Source of the DNA: Candidatus Dechloromonas phosphorivorans
GTDB taxonomy: Bacteria > Pseudomonadota > Gammaproteobacteria > Burkholderiales > Rhodocyclaceae
DNA length: 64,000 bases
Assembly (NCBI GenBank): GCA_016714975.1
Contig: JADKBR010000001.1
Coordinates: forward strand, 620,001 to 684,000
Reading direction: 5' to 3'
Under the pieces are notes generated by a model. That model worked only from the letters and a program-made list of their open reading frames with translations. It was not told the DNA's origin and ran no database searches. How positions within the stretch are numbered: the stretch's first letter is position 1; the number at the start of each line of letters is the position of its first letter. Of the stretch, positions 27,091 to 36,198 are shown piece by piece. The translations under genes were made by a program, and so were the position numbers.

Positions 27091-27581
27091 CGCCTTCTCC
27101 CTATCATCACAGTAATTTCGGTATTCGCCGGCCTAAAGTTAAGGGCCAAATCCCGATTCACAAGCAGTTGTCCGGCTAGGCAAACACTCGAACCATCGAT
27201 CGATATGGCTGACGTGTCAACTCGAGCCTTCCGCGGTCAACCGGAAAAATCGGCCAAAACTGAAACACCGCATGCTGAGCATACATCAGGTCGCACCCGG
27301 CACCCGAAATGTCCGTGCATCACTGCGGCTGCCATAGGTTGAGGTGATCGCGGTCAGGGTAGCTTTCCTTTTCCGTACCATCCTCGTCCAGCCTCCTCAA
27401 ACTCGACCACCCCCACGATTTGACTCGCGCGAGCAAACGAATGCACTCGCCAACCAAAAGACGCAGCGATCTTTGCCAAGGCATCCAGAAAACTCCCATT
27501 GCCTGCAGTCATCAAAGCCCCTTTCAATCAGAACCGGCACACTTGGCCTAGTGACACAGTTCGCTCAGTAACGGGCCATGC
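27091..27581. other. Intergenic region downstream of the eCIS operon
   Basis: This 491-base stretch lies between the effector gene stop and the chemoreceptor start, both on the minus strand. It contains one copy of a dispersed GGTCAACCGGAAAAA repeat (27233-27265) and a short CTCGCGCGAG palindrome near 27423. No convincing terminator for the 22-kb operon and no coding frame with a ribosome site was found. Confidence 0.5.
27233..27265 (+). repeat. Dispersed 33-base repeat, copy 1
   Basis: It begins GCGGTCAACCGGAAAAATCG and matches 29 of 33 positions of the copy at 42370-42402. A third, more diverged copy lies on the opposite strand at 32611-32643 inside the tape-measure gene. Confidence 0.6.
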
Positions 27582-30500
27582 TCACGCCTTCAACTGGCGC
27601 TTGTCGCTCTGCGCTTTCTTGCCCCCGGCATCGGCGCTCTTCCAATTTATCTTCGCCTTCGGGTAGCGCGCTTTCATCGCCCCGATATCCGCCGCGCACA
27701 GATCGCAGATCGGCCGGCCATTCACAGTCACATCCACCGACTCAACACGGTCTTTCCATTTCCCGGCATTTTGCCCATTGAACCATTCGATGAACTGGCG
27801 TTCCGCATGGGACACATTGTGACCTTTCTCCGGCGCGCTGGTATTCCAGGCAACGACCTGCAATTCATTCGACTTGGCATCGGGCTTGAAGACCAGTCCT
27901 GCCGACGGCTGATTCCCCTTTTTCGCCGCCGTTCCGGGTGGCTGCTGGACTTGCGGCAGCAAAGCCGCCTCGCCACTCCCGCCAATGACTTCCGCCCGTT
28001 CCTTGTCGAATTTGGCGAACCCAGCGCCCGCCAAGGCGACGAGAGCCGGTTCGCCGCTGACGGTGACCGTGGCTTCGACACTAACGGTAACGCGCTTACG
28101 CGCCAATATCCTTATCTTTTTTGGCGGACTGGCTTCAGCAAAGACATCGCGATCGCCATCGGCGTTCTCTGGGCCGAGATAGACTCGCTTCAAGCCCTTT
28201 GCTTTAAGGTCGCCAGCCACCGCCGTAGCCGCTTTCTCAGTCTCCTCGACACTGGCCTCCCCTCCAAGCTTGCCGGCGAGTGCCGTACCGGCCTGATCCC
28301 GAACATCACCGGCACTGGCCTCGTTATCCTTCCCAAACACCTTGGCAAAGAGCTTCTTGGCCATGCCCACGATCCAGCCGATCAGCGCATCGAGCGCCTT
28401 GTCGATCGGGGCGCGGACCTTGTTGATGACGCCCATGAGCTTGTCGGCGACCTTGCCCAGGCCGGCGAAGCCGGCCAGGAAGCTGATCGCCAGCGAGAGC
28501 AGTCCGGCCAGCACGCTTTCGACCCGCTTGGCCGCAGCGCCGATGTTGCCAGCGGCAATCTGGACGATGGAATTGACGAAGGCACCGACCACGGCGGCGA
28601 TCTTAGACAGCTTCTGGACAAAGACCATGACCGATTCGTAGATCGAAATAGCCGCCGAGATGAAGCCAGCGCCGGGGATGAACATGGCGAGGATCTTCGG
28701 CACGGCCTTGGTGGCCACCATGTCGACCACGAAGCTGGTAATGCCGCCGATCACCATGTCCTTCAGGTTGCCGAGCTGCTCCTTGATCTTGTCCCAGGCC
28801 GCGGCCGGGCCATCGCGGACCAGGGTAACCACGATGTCGAAACCGGTTTCCATCGCCTTGACAGCCGGTTCGCCCACGACCTTGACCAGCTTGCCGCGCA
28901 CATTGGCCCATGAGATGCCGAGCACCGAGAGCACGAACTTGACGATTTCCTTCAGATCGAAACCGGCCGGGATATAGACGCCGGGCAGGGCGCCGGTCAG
29001 CCATTCGATCAGGCCGGCTTTCAGATGCTTGCCGAAATTGCCGGCGAACTGGGTGAACCCGGCCTTGCCGGCAGCAATCAGGTTGCCGGCGAAGGGCATG
29101 GGATTGCGCAGGATGCTTTTCAGCGCGGCGCCGGTGCGCTTGATGTAACCCATCAAGCCCGGCTTGACCGAATCCAGAATGATTTCCAGCAGGTCAAACG
29201 CCGCCTTGGCCGCCCAACTGACAAAGCGCCCGGCGAAGCCGGCGAAGACCTTGCCGAGCTTGATGAAGGCTTTCGGGATGAGCAGGATGTCGGCGATGGT
29301 CAGCGACTTCAGCGCATCGATGAACAGGGTCGGGATTTCCTTGACGAAATCAACCAACGTCTTGGCCGCGCCCTTGAACCAGGCGAACGCTTTCTCGACG
29401 GCGTTGGCCTTCTTCATGTTGGCCCAAATTTCGTTCTCGCCGACAAAGATCAGAAAGCCGCCAAGATAGGCCTCGGCATCCTGCGGCGCCTTGTCGCCGG
29501 TAATCGGGTCCTTGCCGAGCACCGTGCACAGCAGTGGGTAACCTGTGGTCGTCCGGGCATGGGCGCCGATCGGCTTGAGGATGGCGTCCTTAATGAATTC
29601 CAGGATGTCGCCGGCGAAGCCGCCGACGAAATCGATCACCCCGCCGATGATGCCGAGCAGCAGCGCCTTGCCGCGATCCCAGACGCCGCCCGGGTTTTTC
29701 ATGTCGGTCAGCTTGATGCCGGTGATGAAGTCGCTGACCGAAGTCTTGATCTCGCTGGCCAGATTCTTCAGCGCCGTGAATTTGCCGCTGATCCACTTGC
29801 CGGCCTTGTCGAAGATGCCGTGATTGTCGAGCGCCTTGGCAATGTCGCTGCCGCCAGGCATGACCTTGGTTGCCTGGCGCAGGAGGTTAGCCGGGCTGTC
29901 GTCCACCTTGGCGTCGGTAATCGGGTTCTTGCCGATGACCACGGTCATGAAATCGAAGCCGCGTATCGACGAAGCCTTGCCGGCGATGTAACTTTTCGGG
30001 TCGGGTAGCTCCGGCAGCCCGAGATCGCCCAGAAAACTTCGCTGGATGCTGGGTTGCTGGGTCGCCGCACCCTGCTGCAACGTATGGGTCAGCTCATGGG
30101 CGATCAGCTCGCGGCCTTCGCTGCTGTCCGGCCGGAACTGGCCGGAGCCAAAGAAAATCTGGTTGCCCACGGTAAAGGCGCGGGCCTGCATCTGCTGGCT
30201 AAGGTGCGCCGCCGTGTCGTCGGTGTGTATGCGCACGCCACCGAAACTGGCGCCGAAACGCGGCTCCATGAATTTGCGCACCTCCGCACCCAGCGTCTGC
30301 CCGCCAGTCGGGATGCCGAGCGGCGCCGAAATCAAGGCCGGCCGTGCGGCCAGACCGGCTTTTGCCAACGGCGCCCGACTGAGCGCCCCGGCCGGCAACA
30401 TGGCACGGGCCGAAACGCCTGCCGGTGCCGGCATATGGACGACATTGCTCGCCACCCGACAGGCCTCGACCTCGGCGGCATCTCCCCGTGACGAAACCCG

Positions 30501-30608
30501 CAGGCTCTGGCACTGGACACGCGCCACGCCCGCCGCGCTCTGCGCCACCTTGAACGCTGCCGCCGGCACCGGCGGGGCCGGACGGTTGACCAGGCGGGCG
30601 GCCTGCAT
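27582..30608 (-). CDS. eCIS-associated DUF4157 protein with C-terminal deaminase-like toxin domain (putative payload)
   Basis: A 1008-residue protein. The DUF4157 (eCIS core) domain spans about residues 100-180: GGVRIHTDDTAAHLSQQM, VGNQIFFGSGQF, then HELTHTLQQ at 171-179, a HExxH metalloprotease-like motif. Residues 200-800 are long Ala/Lys/Gly-rich amphipathic helices holding two related segments, IGKNPITDAK near 225 and LGKDPITGDK near 364. The C-terminal 110 residues contain HAE at 934-936 and CDLC at 968-971, the zinc ligands and catalytic Glu of the cytidine-deaminase superfamily. DUF4157 proteins are typical cargo of extracellular injection systems; that this one deaminates nucleic acid or nucleotide is an inference. 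Last gene of the operon, 12 bases after the ATPase. Confidence 0.85.
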   Translation of the reverse strand: MQAARLVNRPAPPVPAAAFKVAQSAAGVARVQCQSLRVSSRGDAAEVEACRVASNVVHMPAPAGVSARAMLPAGALSRAPLAKAGLAARPALISAPLGIPTGGQTLGAEVRKFMEPRFGASFGGVRIHTDDTAAHLSQQMQARAFTVGNQIFFGSGQFRPDSSEGRELIAHELTHTLQQGAATQQPSIQRSFLGDLGLPELPDPKSYIAGKASSIRGFDFMTVVIGKNPITDAKVDDSPANLLRQATKVMPGGSDIAKALDNHGIFDKAGKWISGKFTALKNLASEIKTSVSDFITGIKLTDMKNPGGVWDRGKALLLGIIGGVIDFVGGFAGDILEFIKDAILKPIGAHARTTTGYPLLCTVLGKDPITGDKAPQDAEAYLGGFLIFVGENEIWANMKKANAVEKAFAWFKGAAKTLVDFVKEIPTLFIDALKSLTIADILLIPKAFIKLGKVFAGFAGRFVSWAAKAAFDLLEIILDSVKPGLMGYIKRTGAALKSILRNPMPFAGNLIAAGKAGFTQFAGNFGKHLKAGLIEWLTGALPGVYIPAGFDLKEIVKFVLSVLGISWANVRGKLVKVVGEPAVKAMETGFDIVVTLVRDGPAAAWDKIKEQLGNLKDMVIGGITSFVVDMVATKAVPKILAMFIPGAGFISAAISIYESVMVFVQKLSKIAAVVGAFVNSIVQIAAGNIGAAAKRVESVLAGLLSLAISFLAGFAGLGKVADKLMGVINKVRAPIDKALDALIGWIVGMAKKLFAKVFGKDNEASAGDVRDQAGTALAGKLGGEASVEETEKAATAVAGDLKAKGLKRVYLGPENADGDRDVFAEASPPKKIRILARKRVTVSVEATVTVSGEPALVALAGAGFAKFDKERAEVIGGSGEAALLPQVQQPPGTAAKKGNQPSAGLVFKPDAKSNELQVVAWNTSAPEKGHNVSHAERQFIEWFNGQNAGKWKDRVESVDVTVNGRPICDLCAADIGAMKARYPKAKINWKSADAGGKKAQSDKRQLKA

Positions 30609-30620
30609 CGCGTCGCCGGG

Positions 30621-31955
30621 CTAGAAGCCCCGGCCCTCCTTTTGCAACTCGCGACGCAAGCCGTCGTCGACATCTTCGGCCCGCAGCTTGCGATCACCGC
30701 GGACCAGACTGCGCAGGGCGGCGTAACGGATGACATTCATGATCGTCCCGCCTGAGACATCGTAGCGTTCGGCCAGCGCCGCGAAATCCATCTCGCGATC
30801 CGCCTTGAGCGGCGCCGGCAGGGCTTCGGTCCACAGACGAAGACGTTCCGGCGCCTGCGGCATCGGGAAAACGATGACCGCCTGGAAGCGGCGCAGAAAG
30901 GCCTCGTCGATATTGGCCCGCAGGTTGGACGACAAAATGACGACCCCTGAAAAATCCTCGATCCGCTGCAGCAGGTAGCTGACCTCCTGGTTAGCGTAGC
31001 GGTCGTGCGCACTATCGACGCGGGTGCGCTGACCGAACAGCGCGTCGGCCTCGTCGAAAAACAGGATCCAGCCCCGCCGCTCGGCAATGTCGAACACCCG
31101 GGCGAGATTTTTTTCGGTTTCGCCGATGTACTTTGACACGACCATCGACAGATCGATGCGATGCACTTCGCGCTGGCACAGCTTGCCGAGCAGGCAAGCG
31201 GACAAGGTCTTGCCGGTGCCCGGCGGGCCGTAAAACAAACAGGTGTAGCCGGGGCGCAGACGACTGAGCATGCCCCAAGTGTGGAGCAGTGTATGGCAGT
31301 GCGTCAGCCAGTCGCGAATTTCTTCCAGTTGGTCGAGTATGGGCTGGGGCAGCACCAGGTCCTTCCAGCCCAGCCCGGTGCTGACGCGTTGCACGGGCAA
31401 GGCCGCCCCCTCGGCCCCGGCATCGGCACCGAAAAGCGCGAGGACGGGCGCAGCCGGCCGCAGCGCGGCAGCGAGCAGTGTGTCTCCCTCCGGTGGCACC
31501 AGCGATTGCAGCACTTCACCCGCCGCAAAGGACTCGCCACCGAGCAGCGCAATCGCCTGCAGACGACCGGCAAGCTCATCGCCGGCCAGCAGGAAGCAGG
31601 CCGTTTCGCCGGTCGGCACGAACTGGCCGCCCCCGTGCACCCCGCCGAATTCGCTGAAACCGCGCTGCGTCGCCTCGTTGCGCGCCCACAAGGCGTCGAG
31701 CAGTTGCGGCCGAAGCACCGGCGCGAGGGCGAGCGCCAGCACCAGACGCTGCGCCGCATTTAGCTTGTGAGCGGTGACAAAGGTGGAAAAAGTCGATGCC
31801 CCTTCGGGGAGCGCCGGCGGCTTCATCTCGCCCGGGAGCGGCGGATTGGCCGGCGGATTGCCAAAATAGCTGTTCAGCCGGCGTTGCAGGACGGCCGCCA
31901 GCCAGTCCAGCTCGGCGTCCAGATGTCGGGCGAGGGCGTTCAGCTTCTTGTCCAT
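30621..31955 (-). CDS. AAA+ ATPase of contractile injection system (Afp15-like)
   Basis: A 444-residue protein. The N-terminal 190 residues are a variable winged or helical region. A canonical AAA domain follows, with Walker A GPPGTGKT at 243-250, Walker B ILFFDEAD at 297-304, sensor 1 LSSNLRANID, and an arginine-finger segment FLRRFQAVI. This is the Afp15/PVC15 type found in every eCIS locus, thought to help particle assembly or cargo loading. It overlaps the tape-measure gene by 16 bases and precedes the effector gene by 12. Confidence 0.93.
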   Translation of the reverse strand: MDKKLNALARHLDAELDWLAAVLQRRLNSYFGNPPANPPLPGEMKPPALPEGASTFSTFVTAHKLNAAQRLVLALALAPVLRPQLLDALWARNEATQRGFSEFGGVHGGGQFVPTGETACFLLAGDELAGRLQAIALLGGESFAAGEVLQSLVPPEGDTLLAAALRPAAPVLALFGADAGAEGAALPVQRVSTGLGWKDLVLPQPILDQLEEIRDWLTHCHTLLHTWGMLSRLRPGYTCLFYGPPGTGKTLSACLLGKLCQREVHRIDLSMVVSKYIGETEKNLARVFDIAERRGWILFFDEADALFGQRTRVDSAHDRYANQEVSYLLQRIEDFSGVVILSSNLRANIDEAFLRRFQAVIVFPMPQAPERLRLWTEALPAPLKADREMDFAALAERYDVSGGTIMNVIRYAALRSLVRGDRKLRAEDVDDGLRRELQKEGRGF

Positions 31956-33418
31956 TCGATGTGCAGGTTCCGGTTCATCCAGGGCAATCGAGCAATCGAG
32001 ATGCCCCAGGGCAGGCGGTCGAGCAGAATGTCGTAGGTTTCCGTCTGCGGCCGCAGCAACCAGCCGTCGGCTGCCGGATAGAGCAGGCCGCCGCGCTGCA
32101 GAAAGGCCAGGCGCAGGCCATCGGTGCTGGTCTTGCCAAGCGCCGGCCAGTGTTCAAGGACGGCGGCAAGCAGCGCCCCGCCCTCTTCCCGCTCGGCATC
32201 GCCAAGCAAACCTTTGGCAACCGGCAGGGCGTCATCCGGACGCAGGCCGAGCAGCAATTTGACAGTACCCAGTTCAAATTCGAGCGGCTCCTCGCGACCT
32301 GTCGCCAGCCAGTTAAGCAAGGCCGCCGCCCGTGGCAGGCTCGCCCACGGAAAGGGCTCGCCGGCCGGATGCCGCTCGGCCACCCAGCCGAGCGCAGCGA
32401 ACAGGCGCGGCAGATAGGGGTGGAGCAGCACCAACCCAGCCGAGCGCAAGGGCAGGCCAGGGGCTTCATGACAGTCGACCGGAAAATCGGGCGAATTTTC
32501 AAAAGACTCGTCGGACTCCGGAGCGAGTGTAGCTCGCTCTTCGCGATTGGTTTTCGGCAGCTTTTCAGACTGCTGATCAGCGGCTACCGGAACCTGCTCG
32601 CCGACCCAAGCTTCAATTTTTTGCCAATTTTTCCGGTCGACCGTGGATAGTGGCCCGAGTAGCCCGGCTAGCGCCTGGACCAGCCCCTGCAACTCGGCAC
32701 GACCTTGCGGCAACGACCCGGCGTCCGGAGGCAGCATCACCATCGCCAAAGCCTGCAAGCGCAAGGCGGGATCGGCCGGTCGCCCGAGATGCATCTGGCG
32801 CAAGGCCAGGATCAATGGCGAAAGTTCGTCGCCCAGCTGCGCTGCCTGCTGGACCGAAAAATCCCACCAGACGCGCCGCCCGTCGTCATCGAGCAATTGC
32901 AGCAGGCGGAAGAAGGCCGCGCTGCGCGCCGCTCCCTCCGCCGGCAAATCGGCCCGCAGCGCCGGCCAGATCGCGCTCGGCGCGCTACTCCATTGCCGCG
33001 CCTCCGCCGCCAGTTGTTCGCGCAGCAGGGCCGATTCACGGTCAGCATCGAACCATTCGAGCTGGCCGCTGAGCAGGTAATGGTGCAGCCGCGACGCCGG
33101 GGTCGGCTGCGCCTTGGCCGGCGTCGGCGCGCCGGGCTGGCCGGCCAGGGCCTCGCTCAGAGCCAGGCGGACGGCCTCGGCCAGACGCGCCGGAAGCTCA
33201 TCGGCGAGATTTTCCAGCGACGAAATGCCGAGTTTGATCTCCAGAAGCGGCAGACGAATATCGCGCCCGGTATCGCAGGCGGCAAAGGCCGCCTCAATCG
33301 CCGGCAGCAGGCTGGCTTCGTTCTCCCGGCGCAGCAGGGCGCGAACCGCAAAGGCGTCCGCCGCGCTGCCGGCCCTGACCTGCCAGCGTTGACGACGGAT
33401 GCGATGGATCACGCTCAT
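31940..33418 (-). CDS. Contractile injection system tape measure protein (CIS_TMP, Afp14-like)
   Basis: A 492-residue protein. The N-terminal part reads MSVIHRIRRQRWQV and LPLLEIKLGISSLENLADEL. The C-terminal part has the CIS tape-measure signature: GLVLLHPYLPRLFAALGWV, RAAALLNWLATG, HWPALGKTSTDGLRLAFLQR, LPWGISIARLPWM, and a terminal LHIEW. Members set the length of the particle in Afp/MAC-type systems. It is located between the 916-residue unknown and the ATPase, as in other loci. Residues VDRKNWQKIEAWVG fall on the third copy of the dispersed DNA repeat. Confidence 0.88.
   Translation of the reverse strand: MSVIHRIRRQRWQVRAGSAADAFAVRALLRRENEASLLPAIEAAFAACDTGRDIRLPLLEIKLGISSLENLADELPARLAEAVRLALSEALAGQPGAPTPAKAQPTPASRLHHYLLSGQLEWFDADRESALLREQLAAEARQWSSAPSAIWPALRADLPAEGAARSAAFFRLLQLLDDDGRRVWWDFSVQQAAQLGDELSPLILALRQMHLGRPADPALRLQALAMVMLPPDAGSLPQGRAELQGLVQALAGLLGPLSTVDRKNWQKIEAWVGEQVPVAADQQSEKLPKTNREERATLAPESDESFENSPDFPVDCHEAPGLPLRSAGLVLLHPYLPRLFAALGWVAERHPAGEPFPWASLPRAAALLNWLATGREEPLEFELGTVKLLLGLRPDDALPVAKGLLGDAEREEGGALLAAVLEHWPALGKTSTDGLRLAFLQRGGLLYPAADGWLLRPQTETYDILLDRLPWGISIARLPWMNRNLHIEWTRS
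32611..32643 (-). repeat. Dispersed repeat, diverged copy 3 (within the tape-measure gene)
   Basis: On the minus strand it reads CGGTCGACCGGAAAAATTGG and then an A-rich tail ending TTGAAG. It matches copies 1 and 2 at most positions, with one inserted base. A partial fourth copy (GTCGACCGGAAAATCGG) lies on the plus strand near 32473, making an inverted pair 150 bases apart. Confidence 0.5.
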
Positions 33419-33433
33419 GATTGCCTCAGGTGA

Positions 33434-36184
33434 TCAGAACATGCCGCCTATCCTGTTCACCAGCTCCCGCCCGCCGGACTCCGCCGTATTGGCAACCTCC
33501 GTGGTCACCTTGGTCACCTCGTTCTTCATCGTCTCGCGGGTCGCATTGTCCTTGACAGATTCCACGCCCTTGGCAATCTCACGAACCAGGCCATTCTTTT
33601 CCGCCTCGGCCCGAACCCAGGCTGGCGCATCGACCGCCGCATAGCGAGTGGCCGCACCGACCGCATTGGCGACTTCGGCTTCCAGCTGGTTAATGCGCTC
33701 CTGGACCTTGCCCCGAATTTCCCCGGGTACCCGCCCCGCGTCCATCTGGCCACGCAGGTCTTCAAGCTGTTGCCGCTTGTTTTCCATATCGCGCATCAGG
33801 TCATTGAAGAAGGCGTCACCGGTATCGACCAGGCCGCCCGGCACCCGGACATTGCCCGGCACTTTCAGAATGTCGCTGAGGCTGGACAGCGATTCGCGGA
33901 AGAACTTGCTGTAATTTTCCTGCAACTGAATTTCCGGAATGATCTTGTTGAACTTGAATTCATCGAGCGACAGTTCGAAGGGCTTGATCACCTTCACCGG
34001 CAGCAGGCCTTCGGGCAGCCGGGCACGAATATCGGGCAGGCGCAATTCGGGTTCCTCGCGGTCGCTTTCGTCGTTGTCGTCGATCCAGTAGGGCAAGGCC
34101 AGATCGCCGATCACGGCGCCACTGTCGTCGTAACAAAGCACAAAGGTGCCGCCTGGCGCGGCACCGCCAAAGTGGCTCAGGCCGGGATGCTCGGCGATCA
34201 TGTTGGTGAACAGCAGGCGGTCCTTCTGGTCGTCCTCCCGTTTTTTCAGGATGTCGCCGAGCCAGTCCACCCAAAGGTGCGATTTCGAGCCAAAAATGCT
34301 ATCGACCGGCGACATCGTGTCGTTGCGGATGATGTCGCCCAGGCCGGCCTTGGCCCGCGTTGCCCCAAGCACCGCCTCATCGAGCGGCGCCTTCCAGTTG
34401 CCGGAAACCTGGGCAAAAGCCTTGTAGGTCCGTGCCCCGAGCATACCCGACTGCTCGTCGGCCCCGAACAGGTCGGTCTTGGCCTTGCTCAGCGTCGCCC
34501 GAGCCTCTTCCATCGGCCGCACCCGATCGGCGTTCAGCACATTGCCGCCCGGTTTCAGGATGGCATTGCCGGCCGACTTGATGTCGCCGATCAGACGGGT
34601 GCTGAATTCGAGGCTCTCGTGCAGATGACCCGCGATATCCTTGCGCAACAGGTAATGCAGGCTGTGCAGGCTGTTCTTCTTGAATTTCGGGCCACGGAAG
34701 ACGAGATCGCGCCGGTTATACAACTGCACGCTCATCACCGCAATCGGCAGATTGCGCTCGCGGACCAGGCGCTCGATGGCCGGCTCGGCATCCTCGACCT
34801 TCATGCCGAGGTGGCCTTCGATCCGGAAGAAATCGTGTTCGCCGAGATCGCGCTCGAAGGGATCATCGCCTTCGCCGCCCGGCACCGGCGTCCAGTGGTA
34901 GCCGAAATTGTCGTCCGTTTCGTCGCGCCGCAGGCGCGGCTCGTTCCATTGCAGGCGGATCGCATCGCTGCGACCGGCGGCGTAGTAGCAAGGCACCGCC
35001 CGCCGTTCGAGCGGAAAATACTCGCTCTTGCTGGGGACGATCTTGGGCAGCGGCCGCGCCGTCGCCGGCAAGGCAAAGCTGGCGATCATCGTCCCCAGCT
35101 TGCCGAGCAGGAAGGCGAGGCGCTGCCGGGAAGCATTGCCCCCGGCCAGCCAGAGGGCCGGATAGCTGCCGGTCCGCAGCAGGGCCGGCTCGGCCAGCGC
35201 GCCGAGCAGCAGATGCTTGGGGAAAGCCCCGGCCTCCGGGCAGAGCACGCCGCTATCGGCAAACAGCGCCTCGCGCAGCTCGCCCCAGGTGACAACCAGA
35301 TCCTTCAGGAAGGCGTGGTAGTACTGGACACCGAAGCGGCTTTCGCCAACCGCCTTGTCAATGCGCTCCAGCGTTGCCAGCCAGCGGGTCGGCGTCGGCA
35401 GGTCATCCGGCCAGGCACGGCCGAAAGCGCGTTGCAGCGCACTGATCGCCTTCTGCGCATCGCCCAGCGTCGTCGCACAGGCCGTACGGTAGCGGGCCAG
35501 GAAGACTTCAGCCGTGGTGATAGCCTGCTTGTCCTTGACGGGGGTGCCCAGCTGGACGCGGGCGGCGACCAGGCGGGGCAGGCGGCGGGCAATGTCGGCA
35601 CCGGTCAGCAGGCGACCATCCAGTTTCTCCGCCGCCTCCCGGCCGATCAGCAGAAAGCGCTGGGTGTTGTGGGCCATGCGGCCACGATTGTCGCAATCGC
35701 CGCCGGTGCACAGGTCGGGATCGTTCTCGTAGCTTTCCATGAAGGCAAGCATGACGAAATCCTGCAGGCGGTCGCCCAACTCTTCCAGCGGCCTGCCCTC
35801 GCGCTTGTCGTTGGGGTTGGCCGGCAGCAGTTCGAGCAAGGGCAACATCTTGCCTTCGACATAGAAGGGGTCGTAGGCCGGGGCGCTCTCATCGTAGGCC
35901 AGGAAATGCGTGAATGTGCGCTCACCGGGCAGGCCGAGCAGGTCGCCGTCGGTGGTGACGCCGACGCCTTTGCTCACCGAGACGACACCTTTGCCGACAC
36001 TGGCCTGCAAGCCGCCGACGATGCCGACACCGAGCAACTGGGTCCGGGTCAGCCGCCCCTGATCGTCGAGATATTCGGCGAGGCTGTTGAGCTGATCGTG
36101 GGTCAGCACCTGATCGTGCTCGAAAACAGCGTAGTCGGTGGTGACTGCTTCGAGGCGGCGGATGATTTTAAGGGGATCGGCCAT
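33434..36184 (-). CDS. Unknown 916-residue eCIS-locus protein
   Basis: I do not recognise a named family. It begins MADPLKIIRRLEAVTTDYAV, has no signal peptide or membrane helix, and is rich in charged residues. Residues 1-180 include GVGIVGGLQASVGKG and EGKMLPLLELLPANP. A CTGGDCDNRG cysteine pair lies near residue 160. The last 150 residues (NDLMRDMENKRQQLEDLRGQ onwards) are predicted coiled coil. Its place between the Afp12-like baseplate gene and the tape-measure gene is where Afp carries its tail fibre Afp13, so a structural or receptor-binding role is possible. Spacing to neighbours is 14-15 bases. Confidence 0.8.
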   Translation of the reverse strand: MADPLKIIRRLEAVTTDYAVFEHDQVLTHDQLNSLAEYLDDQGRLTRTQLLGVGIVGGLQASVGKGVVSVSKGVGVTTDGDLLGLPGERTFTHFLAYDESAPAYDPFYVEGKMLPLLELLPANPNDKREGRPLEELGDRLQDFVMLAFMESYENDPDLCTGGDCDNRGRMAHNTQRFLLIGREAAEKLDGRLLTGADIARRLPRLVAARVQLGTPVKDKQAITTAEVFLARYRTACATTLGDAQKAISALQRAFGRAWPDDLPTPTRWLATLERIDKAVGESRFGVQYYHAFLKDLVVTWGELREALFADSGVLCPEAGAFPKHLLLGALAEPALLRTGSYPALWLAGGNASRQRLAFLLGKLGTMIASFALPATARPLPKIVPSKSEYFPLERRAVPCYYAAGRSDAIRLQWNEPRLRRDETDDNFGYHWTPVPGGEGDDPFERDLGEHDFFRIEGHLGMKVEDAEPAIERLVRERNLPIAVMSVQLYNRRDLVFRGPKFKKNSLHSLHYLLRKDIAGHLHESLEFSTRLIGDIKSAGNAILKPGGNVLNADRVRPMEEARATLSKAKTDLFGADEQSGMLGARTYKAFAQVSGNWKAPLDEAVLGATRAKAGLGDIIRNDTMSPVDSIFGSKSHLWVDWLGDILKKREDDQKDRLLFTNMIAEHPGLSHFGGAAPGGTFVLCYDDSGAVIGDLALPYWIDDNDESDREEPELRLPDIRARLPEGLLPVKVIKPFELSLDEFKFNKIIPEIQLQENYSKFFRESLSSLSDILKVPGNVRVPGGLVDTGDAFFNDLMRDMENKRQQLEDLRGQMDAGRVPGEIRGKVQERINQLEAEVANAVGAATRYAAVDAPAWVRAEAEKNGLVREIAKGVESVKDNATRETMKNEVTKVTTEVANTAESGGRELVNRIGGMF

Positions 36185-36198
36185 GGTCGGGCTCCCGG

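Noticed and set aside
27134..27159. Sigma-28-like promoter (TAAAGTT...CCCGATTC) near the chemoreceptor gene
   Set aside because: It points away from the chemoreceptor, has a spacer one base short, and leads into non-coding sequence.
27344..27571. Possible 75-residue gene (toxin immunity candidate) downstream of the cargo gene
   Set aside because: It is on the opposite strand, has no ribosome site, and shows low-complexity composition.
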